A stretch of 64,000 bases of DNA from Acinetobacter sp. A2 (GTDB lineage: Bacteria > Pseudomonadota > Gammaproteobacteria > Pseudomonadales > Moraxellaceae). Under the pieces are notes generated by a model that made no database searches, was not told the origin of the DNA, and saw only the letters and a program-made list of their open reading frames with translations. Location: assembly GCF_012371325.1 (NCBI RefSeq), contig NZ_JAAZQX010000006.1, positions 1 through 64,000 on the forward strand. The letters run 5' to 3'. Shown piece by piece: positions 56,197 through 63,118 of this stretch (its first letter is position 1; each line of letters opens with the position of its first letter). The position numbers and the translations under genes are program-made.

Positions 56197-57424
56197 AACG
56201 CAATGCCTCTGCAGGTTGAATTTTTGCTGCACGTAACGCAGGGTAAATGGTTGCCAAGAAACTTAAAATTAACGACAGACTTACAATCACCACCACATCT
56301 TGCCATCTTAAATATGAAGGTAAGTAGTTGATAAAGTAAGCATCAAACAAGTTAAGCCCAAAAAGATTATTCAGCCATGCAATAAAGCCACTAATGCTTG
56401 AAGCAAAAATAATACCCAAAATTGCTCCTGACACGGTGCCAATCACCCCAATGACAGTCCCTTGCACCATAAAGATTTTAGTAATGGTACTTGGCGATGC
56501 CCCCAAGGTTCTTAAAATTGCAATATCTGACTTTTTATCAGTCACGACCATAACCAATGAAGACACAATATTAAAAGCAGCCACCAAAACAATCAGGAAT
56601 AACAACAGGCTGACCATCGCCTTTTCCATTTGAATGGCACTGAATAAATTACCGTGGGTATAGGTCCAGTCCGAAGCATAGAAGTTCGCTGGCAAATCTT
56701 GTACGATGTCTTGAGACACTTGTGGCGCAGCAAAAATATCATCCAGTTTTAAACGCACACCTTGTGCACCATCGGGTAAACGCAACAGAGTAGATGCATC
56801 ATTCAAGGCAATATAGCCCATCATTGAATCAACTTCTGCGCCAATACTAAAAATACCCACCACTTTAAAACGCTTAAAGCGTGGTACTACACCTGCTGGT
56901 GAAGGTGTCGCTTCAGGCAAAACCAGTGTGATATTGTCATTTAAACCTAAGCCTAAGGCATCGGTCATTTGTTTGCCTAAGACAATACCAAACTCACCTT
57001 TTTTAAGATTATCGATACTGCCTGCAACCATATGGTTTTGAATAATCGAAACTTTCTTTTCGTATTCGGGTTCAATCCCCGTCACCATAATGCCCGAAAC
57101 CTGACCTTGCGCAGTTAACATGCCTTGTAATTGGGTAAATGGAGCAGCCCCAACTACATGCTTATGCTGCTCAACTTTCGTTGCAAGTTCTGGCCAATTT
57201 GTTAAAATTTGTGTTGATGAAACAGTGGCTTGAGGTATCATTCCCAAGACACGATTTTTTAACTCGCGATCAAAACCATTCATCACCGAAAGTACGGTAA
57301 TGAGGACGGCAACACCCAAAGTTAGACCGATCATTGAAACTAAGGCAATAAAAGAAATAAAGTGGTTACTGCGCCGTGCGCGCGTATATCTCAACCCTAT
57401 ATATAGCGAGATTGGTTTAAACAT
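56189..57424 (-). CDS. Lipoprotein-releasing ABC transporter permease (LolC/LolE/LolF)
   Basis: A 411-residue MacB/FtsX-type permease: one N-terminal membrane helix (about 22-45), a large periplasmic domain (about 50-265) and three C-terminal helices. FIALVSMIGLTLGVAVLITVLSVMNGF and the SGAILGIIFASSISGFIAWL segment are typical. The start at 57424 is preferred over 57448, which would leave no room for a promoter before the divergent PilZ gene. Only one such permease is present next to lolD, suggesting a LolF-type homodimer rather than separate LolC and LolE; a second copy elsewhere cannot be excluded. Confidence 0.9.
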   Translation of the reverse strand: MFKPISLYIGLRYTRARRSNHFISFIALVSMIGLTLGVAVLITVLSVMNGFDRELKNRVLGMIPQATVSSTQILTNWPELATKVEQHKHVVGAAPFTQLQGMLTAQGQVSGIMVTGIEPEYEKKVSIIQNHMVAGSIDNLKKGEFGIVLGKQMTDALGLGLNDNITLVLPEATPSPAGVVPRFKRFKVVGIFSIGAEVDSMMGYIALNDASTLLRLPDGAQGVRLKLDDIFAAPQVSQDIVQDLPANFYASDWTYTHGNLFSAIQMEKAMVSLLLFLIVLVAAFNIVSSLVMVVTDKKSDIAILRTLGASPSTITKIFMVQGTVIGVIGTVSGAILGIIFASSISGFIAWLNNLFGLNLFDAYFINYLPSYLRWQDVVVIVSLSLILSFLATIYPALRAAKIQPAEALRYE

Positions 57425-57449
57425 ACCATCTAGTCCGAGGTAATACATT

Positions 57450-58022
57450 ATGGAAAATTTACAGCATCAAAGTGTCCCGTCCGAACGTCGTGTAATGTCA
57501 CGAATTGATGCTGCCTTAAGAATCAATTATCAGATCATTTCAGACGATGTTGCCTTAAATGACCCTTACGATCCTAATTTTGTTTTACCGCGTTATTTTC
57601 TACTACTCGCAGAATTAGATCAATTTGATCATGCCCTAAACTACGAATTAGAACAATTAACTGAAAAAGATCAACAAATTGCTCGAATCTTATCCTTATT
57701 CAACCAAAAATTAAACCTTATTACGGGGTCTTTGTACGATGCAATTGTACAAAGCATGTTACCTGTGCCTGAACAGGTCAATTTTTCAGAAAGTGGTTTG
57801 AGCTTTTATAGTGACCGTGAATTAAATTCGGGCAGTTATATTCATGTCACGCTCAGCCATCCTGAAAATTTCTTTCATATCGCGGCAACTGCCCAAGTGG
57901 TGTATAGCCGTGAGGAAGAAAATGGCCAATATCGCACAGGTGCGTATTTTATTACCTTACACCCTCAAGACCGCGTCAAACTTACCGAAGCTGTCGCAAT
58001 AAAACAAGGTAAAGATATCTGA
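57450..58022 (+). CDS. PilZ-domain protein, probable c-di-GMP receptor
   Basis: A 190-residue cytoplasmic protein. The c-di-GMP-binding motifs R-x3-R (Arg14 and Arg18 within ERRVMSR) and N-x-S-x-x-G (VNFSESGLSFY, about residues 110-120) are both visible, but separated by an unusually long, mostly helical middle part of about 90 residues, suggesting a permuted or extended PilZ layout. Its role could be motility, adhesion or biofilm control. Its start is only about 25 bp from that of the divergent Lol permease gene. Confidence 0.8.
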   Translation: MENLQHQSVPSERRVMSRIDAALRINYQIISDDVALNDPYDPNFVLPRYFLLLAELDQFDHALNYELEQLTEKDQQIARILSLFNQKLNLITGSLYDAIVQSMLPVPEQVNFSESGLSFYSDRELNSGSYIHVTLSHPENFFHIAATAQVVYSREEENGQYRTGAYFITLHPQDRVKLTEAVAIKQGKDI

Positions 58023-58089
58023 GTAAAGCCTAACAAAATACAATTAAAAAGAAAGTGACTTTCAAATTCTATGTAGCTTTAAGCCTTGT

Positions 58090-59007
58090 TTAAGATGGTG
58101 ATGATGATTTTATTTTTTGTGCCAAGCTGCGGCTAGTTTTTAAATCACGATAAAAATACAGGAATAAGCCTAACAACAATACCGATGCCCCCACAAAAAC
58201 CATCATGGACAATGCTTCCTGATTAAACAATGCGCCAATCAATAAAGCCAGCATGGGCGTCATCACCGTTGTTAGCGATAAAGTGGTGGCCTGAATATTT
58301 TGCACCAACTTAAAATAACAGAACATGGCGATGAGTGAAGCCATGATCACGGTATAGAGCAAAGCGGCCATAGATTTCAAACTTGGCCAAGCTGTCGGAA
58401 CATCTTGCCAAATAAAAGGCACAATACATAGGGCTGCAATAGTAGACACTAAAATTGAGCCTGTGGCTTGTGCAACAGGTTCAATCTTTGCATTGACCTT
58501 TTTAACCCAGAAAATGGACATCGCATAAGTCAGTACACTCAACAGCATTAAAGCAATCCCGACAGGGTGCACATGCTGCGTTTCTCCACCAAAACAAATA
58601 ATGCCCAATCCAGTAATAGACACTAGCATACCCAACCACTGCAAACGTGCCAAATGCTGCTGAAATACAAAGCGACCAATCAAGCCTGCCATAATTGGCG
58701 CAAGTCCAAACATTAAAGCAATAATGCCCGAGCTTAAATAAGCTGTGGCAATGTAGGTAAAAATTTGCGAGCCAATTAAACTAAACGAGCCAGCTAAATA
58801 GCTGTGCCATGCCTGTGCATGACATGGAAAATGTACTTTGAATAGCAACAATAAAGTCACCGCCATGGGCAATGCTAGAAAGAACCGTAGCACCAATGCC
58901 CACAGCACGGGTAAATCCGACACACTCCACACAATCGCCAAAGGTGTCGTTGCCCAAATGAAAACCAATCCTGCATAGGTCATCATAATATTGGTTTTAG
59001 ATGGCAT
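58090..59007 (-). CDS. EamA/DMT-family metabolite exporter
   Basis: A 305-residue inner-membrane protein of ten predicted helices made of two EamA repeats (about residues 8-138 and 150-285). Typical segments are YAGLVFIWATTPLAIVWSV at the start and the ATTLSLTTVMTPMLALLIGA block in the second repeat. The substrate (amino acid, nucleobase or other) is not readable. It lies 12 bp after the YaiI-like gene, which suggests one transcription unit. Confidence 0.87.
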   Translation of the reverse strand: MPSKTNIMMTYAGLVFIWATTPLAIVWSVSDLPVLWALVLRFFLALPMAVTLLLLFKVHFPCHAQAWHSYLAGSFSLIGSQIFTYIATAYLSSGIIALMFGLAPIMAGLIGRFVFQQHLARLQWLGMLVSITGLGIICFGGETQHVHPVGIALMLLSVLTYAMSIFWVKKVNAKIEPVAQATGSILVSTIAALCIVPFIWQDVPTAWPSLKSMAALLYTVIMASLIAMFCYFKLVQNIQATTLSLTTVMTPMLALLIGALFNQEALSMMVFVGASVLLLGLFLYFYRDLKTSRSLAQKIKSSSPS

Positions 59008-59019
59008 ATCGGGCTCGTA

Positions 59020-59502
59020 TTAAGCAGTTTTACGTTTTTGCTTTTGAATGGTTTGGTCTAAGCTACTGGAAAACTCACGTTTATCTCGTTCTGAAATGGG
59101 TGCAGGTCCACCTGTTTGTACCCCCGCACCACGTAAGGTATCCATAAAATCACGCAAATGCAGCCGTGCTTTCACATTGGCTACCGTATACACTTCACCG
59201 CGTGGATGAATCGCAATTCCACCCTTCTCAATCACCTGAGCTGCAAGTGGAATATCCTGAGTGATCACAATGTCATGCGCTTTCATGCGGTCTACAATTT
59301 CCTGATCAGCTGCATCTGCACCATGCATGACCTGAATGGAATTGATGCGTACCGAAGGCGTGATGCCCACAGATTGATTGGCAACAAAGGTAACTTCTAG
59401 CTGATAACGATCTGAAGCACGTAGAATCACTTCTCTCAGAATTTTAGGCAATGCATCCGCATCGACCCAAAGTTTAAATGGCAGCACAGTACAACCCATC
59501 AC
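59020..59502 (-). CDS. YaiI/YqxD-family protein (DUF188)
   Basis: A 160-residue PIN-like protein of unknown function. The signature begins [20 protein letters not shown], with later acidic residues in [16 protein letters not shown] and the [13 protein letters not shown] and HPRGEVYT blocks typical of DUF188. The acidic residues could bind a metal, suggesting a nuclease, but activity is unproven. Start may be Met1 or Met2. Confidence 0.88.
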   Translation of the reverse strand: MMGCTVLPFKLWVDADALPKILREVILRASDRYQLEVTFVANQSVGITPSVRINSIQVMHGADAADQEIVDRMKAHDIVITQDIPLAAQVIEKGGIAIHPRGEVYTVANVKARLHLRDFMDTLRGAGVQTGGPAPISERDKREFSSSLDQTIQKQKRKTA

Positions 59503-59739
59503 AATAATATTGAACTAGTGTATCAAACTCACTGCAATACAGCCTGTTTTAAAATTTCAAATTATGCAGATGAAAGCATCCTGCCGACTATTTTTCATTA
59601 CGATCTCAAATCGCTTTAGCTGATGTTAAATATATCGATGATCCCCTACATTTCTGTGAAATTTCAGCCAAAGACTTGAAAAATCAAAATAACCCTCGAT
59701 CTAATAGTAAAGAACAGAACCCAACATCTAAAAGTGCTT

Positions 59740-60672
59740 ATGAACAATCAAAATAGACCAGAAATCATCCGCATTGAAGATCAAAACTTCGGTAGCCATG
59801 TAGAACATTGGAATTTACTGACGGATGAACCCTGCACTGAAGTTCCAAAATGGTTAGGGCTGGCTCTAGATGCTCCAATTATGCCAATGGGTTTATGTCG
59901 CCAAGAATCAGAAATGGATCCTGCAACTTGGCTCATTCAAGGGCCAAGCAAACAAGCGGTACAGTTGGCGCAAGTAATTGCTGTTGAAAATAATAAACCA
60001 CAAGCTGTTAAAATAGCTTTTCCGTGTTTTGAAAGTCCATACAAAGTCGAAGCCAAAATTGAACGTATAATTTGCTGTAAATCGAATACCCAAGCGGTGC
60101 TTAGACTCAATTTAGGCAATAACAGTATTGTATATGCCTTTGATAGTCTCTATAGCGTAAACCACCAGCAATACCAAAAAGACCAAAGCTATTGGGTACA
60201 TTTAAATGCATGGGCATACGAACTGGAAACCGTGGCCGAAGGTGAACAATTAGTGGTAGATGATCCTGCTTCAATCAAACACCACCGTGCCTTAAATGAT
60301 ATTTTGGCTGCCAATGATGGCGTTGCACCACCAAATTTGCAGGAACAAATTGATGCATGGCAGCCCAAATCTGAAGATGATCAGGCACCTGTCACCGTCG
60401 ATTTTTCTAAAATGGTGGCATATTTATATGGTGAAAATATTGGTCAGGAAGATGAAGCATGGTTTCAGGGCAACGTGGTTGGCAAAACCAGTTTTGAATT
60501 CATGAATCAAAACTATACTGTTTATGATGTCACCCTGATTCATGATGAAAATCAGCCTGCTATTTTGATTCGTATTGCGACTAAAAACCCTGCCCATCAA
60601 AATTTTGAAATTGGACAATACATTCGTGGCAACATCTGGATTCAAGCCTACATTCACAATAAAAAACAGTAA
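59740..60672 (+). CDS. Hypothetical cytoplasmic protein
   Basis: A 310-residue protein starting at the ATG at 59740 (a GTG at 59734 is also in frame). It has no signal peptide or membrane segment. Two halves appear to contain similar beta-rich sections: about residues 85-155 (AFPCFESPYKVEAKIERIIC to YWVHLNAWAYELE) and about 235-305 (AWFQGNVVGKTSFEFMNQNY to YIRGNIWIQAYI), each ending with a W-hydrophobic-x-A-Y pattern, which suggests an internal duplication of an OB-like domain. No family recognised. A strong terminator follows. Confidence 0.75.
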   Translation: MNNQNRPEIIRIEDQNFGSHVEHWNLLTDEPCTEVPKWLGLALDAPIMPMGLCRQESEMDPATWLIQGPSKQAVQLAQVIAVENNKPQAVKIAFPCFESPYKVEAKIERIICCKSNTQAVLRLNLGNNSIVYAFDSLYSVNHQQYQKDQSYWVHLNAWAYELETVAEGEQLVVDDPASIKHHRALNDILAANDGVAPPNLQEQIDAWQPKSEDDQAPVTVDFSKMVAYLYGENIGQEDEAWFQGNVVGKTSFEFMNQNYTVYDVTLIHDENQPAILIRIATKNPAHQNFEIGQYIRGNIWIQAYIHNKKQ

Positions 60673-60692
60673 GTTATTTATTTAACCTTTCT

Positions 60693-60740
60693 AATCGCCC
60701 ATCGATACAATGTATCTAAAAGATGGGCGATTTTTTATTT
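60693..60740 (+). terminator. Terminator after the 310-residue hypothetical gene
   Basis: An 11-bp perfect stem AATCGCCCATC / GATGGGCGATT (60693-60703 and 60722-60732) with an 18-nt loop, followed by TTTTATTTTATTT. Confidence 0.9.
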
Positions 60741-60775
60741 TATTTAGGGTTAAATCGTTACCTCTATAAAAGAAT

Positions 60776-60894
60776 TGTGGATAAACTGCCGATTATTTAA
60801 TCGTTTTAAATTCAAAATAGGCTCATTTATCCACAGTTTTAAATTTATTATAAATTCAAAAATCAACTCAATTTAAAATATAAGTTGTGGATAA
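60776..60894. promoter_or_regulatory. Cluster of three perfect DnaA boxes
   Basis: The 9-mer TTATCCACA occurs three times in 119 bp: minus strand 60784-60776, plus strand 60827-60835, minus strand 60894-60886. A fourth copy lies in serC (plus strand 61635-61643). The spacer 60736-61092 is very AT-rich and otherwise holds no evident gene. This may be a DnaA titration or reactivation site of the datA/DARS kind, or DnaA control of a neighbouring promoter; an origin is unlikely because no dnaA or dnaN is adjacent. Confidence 0.6.
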
Positions 60895-61092
60895 ATTATT
60901 TAAAATAGAATTACATCAAATAATCGCAAAGCCTTAAACAGCAAGGATTTGGAAAATCTACTGTAATTATTTCAATATCGATACTTAAATCTGCTTAAAA
61001 TAAAATTAGTACTTTATTTAATCAATTTTTTATGCTAAAAATATGGCTTACTACATATTTAACGATAAATAGATCATCGGAAAATAATATCT

Positions 61093-61233
61093 ATGAAAAT
61101 CGTGCAAGAAGAAAACTTACAGCATGTTGAACATCAGTTAGAGCAACGCTACCAACTCGATGCAATGTCTTGCCTATTTTTTGCATTAGGCATGCTGCTC
61201 TCTGCTTATGCTTTACACTATTTTGTTTTCTAA
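61093..61233 (+). CDS. 46-residue single-pass membrane protein
   Basis: An open frame of 46 codons starting MKIVQEENLQHVEHQLEQRY. Residues 1-24 are a charged, probably helical, cytosolic segment; residues about 25-46 form one hydrophobic helix (MSCLFFALGMLLSAYALHYF) ending at the stop. A GGAAA lies about 12 bases upstream of the ATG, a weak ribosome-binding site. It is short enough to be missed by routine gene finding. The downstream hairpin would terminate it. No named family recognised. Confidence 0.6.
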   Translation: MKIVQEENLQHVEHQLEQRYQLDAMSCLFFALGMLLSAYALHYFVF

Positions 61234-61293
61234 TATCTAATGTTCTAAGTTGAATTCTCTAAACTGAAGCCAAATACTCACCTTCATTCCAAA

Positions 61294-61321
61294 AAAAACC
61301 CAGCTTTTCAGCTGGGTTTTT
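61294..61321. terminator. Bidirectional terminator between the 46-residue gene and serC
   Basis: A stem AAAACCCAGCT / AGCTGGGTTTT (61295-61305 and 61310-61320) with loop TTTC and A/T tracts on both sides. Confidence 0.9.
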
Positions 61322-61336
61322 GCTTTCGCTGAGCAA

Positions 61337-62416
61337 TTAACCGTGACGTTTTGCAAAGTCATCCATAAAGTTCACGAGAGCTTGCACACCTTCTAATGGC
61401 ACAGCATTATAAATACTTGCACGCATACCACCCACAGAACGGTGACCTGCCAAATTCAGTAAACGATTGTCTTCGGCTTCTTGCAAAAATGCTTTTTCAA
61501 GTGCTGCATCCGCTAACGTAAATGGCACATTCATGATTGAGCGGTTTGCTGTGTAAATTGGATTTGCATAGAAGTCACTTGAATCGATATAGCCATACAA
61601 CAATCTAGCTTTTTCCAAATTGGCTTGATGAATTTTATCCACACCACCATTTTGCAATAACCACTCAAACACCAAACCAGATAAATACCATGCATAAGTT
61701 GCAGGAGTATTCACCATCGAATCATTTTTTGCTTGCGATGAATATTTCAAAATGCTTGGAATTTCTGGCTTAGCTTGATCAAGCAAGTCTTCACGTACAA
61801 TGACGATGGTTAGACCCGCAGGGCCAATATTTTTTTGCGCACCCGCATAAATCAAACCAAATTTAGATACATCTAAAGGTGCAGATAAAATGCTTGATGA
61901 GAAATCGCATACCAATGGCTTATCTGTTTCAGGAATATTGGCAAACTGTAAACCACCAATGGTTTCGTTATCGGCATAATGCACATAAGCAGCATCGGCA
62001 GATAAATTCCATTGGCTTTGTTCACTAATGGCATGCTTGCCTTCAATTTGAATACCCGCTTCTACGACATTGATATCGCCATAGCGCTGTGCTTCTTTTA
62101 ATGCTTTTTCAGACCAAATTCCTGTATGGATATAATCTGCTTTGTTGTTTTTACCCAACAAATTCAACGGAATTGCAGAAAACTGCAACGATGCACCACC
62201 CTGTAAGAACAATACTTTGTAGTTCTCAGGAATATTCATTAAAGTGCGTAAATCTGCTTCAGCCTTTTCTGCAACAGCCACATAGTCTTTGCTACGATGG
62301 CTCATTTCCATAATGGAAAGTCCCTTGCCATGCCAATCCAGCATTTCAGCTTGGGCTTTTTCTAAAACGGCTGTAGGTAATGCAGCAGGACCAGCACAGA
62401 AATTGTACGCGCGCAT
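61337..62416 (-). CDS. serC: Phosphoserine aminotransferase
   Basis: PLP enzyme of serine synthesis (3-phosphohydroxypyruvate to phosphoserine), also acting in pyridoxine synthesis. 359 residues. The PLP lysine is Lys195 in YAGAQKNIGPAGL. The N-terminal FCAGPAALPTAVLEKAQ, HRSKDYVAV and GGASLQFSAIP, and the C-terminal GHRSVGGMRASIYNAVP, are all typical. It carries one DnaA-box sequence in the coding region. It is preceded by a 174-bp spacer, so probably has its own promoter. Confidence 0.96.
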   Translation of the reverse strand: MRAYNFCAGPAALPTAVLEKAQAEMLDWHGKGLSIMEMSHRSKDYVAVAEKAEADLRTLMNIPENYKVLFLQGGASLQFSAIPLNLLGKNNKADYIHTGIWSEKALKEAQRYGDINVVEAGIQIEGKHAISEQSQWNLSADAAYVHYADNETIGGLQFANIPETDKPLVCDFSSSILSAPLDVSKFGLIYAGAQKNIGPAGLTIVIVREDLLDQAKPEIPSILKYSSQAKNDSMVNTPATYAWYLSGLVFEWLLQNGGVDKIHQANLEKARLLYGYIDSSDFYANPIYTANRSIMNVPFTLADAALEKAFLQEAEDNRLLNLAGHRSVGGMRASIYNAVPLEGVQALVNFMDDFAKRHG

Positions 62417-62590
62417 GATTTTTCCTTATCTATGTGAAACACAATAAAATGATGGCATTTAACCACATCTTGCCCTGACTTGCATAAAATTATTTCAATA
62501 TCAAATGCCAGATGCAGTCATAAAATCAATCTTTCACAATATTTATTTGTAGCATTCTCAATTCATCATAAAATTTCAGGATAGATCAGT

Positions 62591-63034
62591 TTACTCACCA
62601 AACACCTGAATATTTAAATTCCGAATTTTAGGTTGCTGCGTTGTAGTTGCTGAATTTGCTACAGCATCAAAACTTACATCGTATTGCACCAAGTTTTTAG
62701 GATAAGCAATTTCATAACTGATTTTATATTGCTTGCTCTGATTGGCTTGTTGCTCAATTTTCTTAGTCATCAACGTGCGAGAACGCTCTGCATCTTTAGG
62801 AATAGACTTGGAAAACTTTTTCATGACCCGTTGATTGTCCTGAAAATACTGCTGCAACTCAGGCTCAAGATGTGTCAAAAACTGCTCATATTCACCATCA
62901 CGTAATTGATCATAGGCAGCAAAGGCAACCTGTTGTTGTGCCGCCGTTGGTTCAGGCACCTGATCTTGTGATTGCTTACAGCCAACTAAACTCAGCATCG
63001 TTGCAGCAAAGATCAAAGCTACTTTTTTCTTCAT
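62591..63034 (-). CDS. Small lipoprotein, function unknown
   Basis: Starting at 63034 (MKKKVALIFAATMLSLVGCK, with GGAAA just upstream) the product has a lipobox LVGC and becomes a 147-residue lipoprotein with the Cys at residue 19; longer in-frame readings bury this signal. The mature part is helical and charged (QVAFAAYDQLRDGEYEQFL, QQYFQDNQRVMKKFSKSIPK), ending in a beta-rich piece (YKISYEIAYPKNLVQYDVSF). This resembles NTF2-like domains of the DUF3887/DUF4878 kind, but I am not certain. It lies behind gyrA. Confidence 0.75.
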   Translation of the reverse strand: MKKKVALIFAATMLSLVGCKQSQDQVPEPTAAQQQVAFAAYDQLRDGEYEQFLTHLEPELQQYFQDNQRVMKKFSKSIPKDAERSRTLMTKKIEQQANQSKQYKISYEIAYPKNLVQYDVSFDAVANSATTTQQPKIRNLNIQVFGE

Positions 63035-63060
63035 CGTTGTTTCCATTTTGGCTCTGTAAG

Positions 63061-63086
63061 AATAAGGACGCCGAAGCGCCCTTATT
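63061..63086 (-). terminator. Possible terminator between gyrA and the lipoprotein gene
   Basis: A stem AATAAGG-A-CGC / GCG-C-CCTTATT (63061-63071 with 63076-63086, one A/C mismatch) has a CGAA loop. The sequence after it on the minus strand is only moderately T-rich (CTTAC), so readthrough into the lipoprotein gene is possible. Confidence 0.45.
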
Positions 63087-63118
63087 TCTATCATTTTCTT
63101 TGCTCTTAATTGAATTAC

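Noticed and set aside
60776..60894. Chromosomal replication origin
   Set aside because: DnaA boxes and AT-rich DNA fit, but none of the usual origin neighbours (dnaA, dnaN, recF, gyrB, rpmH) is present, so a secondary DnaA site is more likely.
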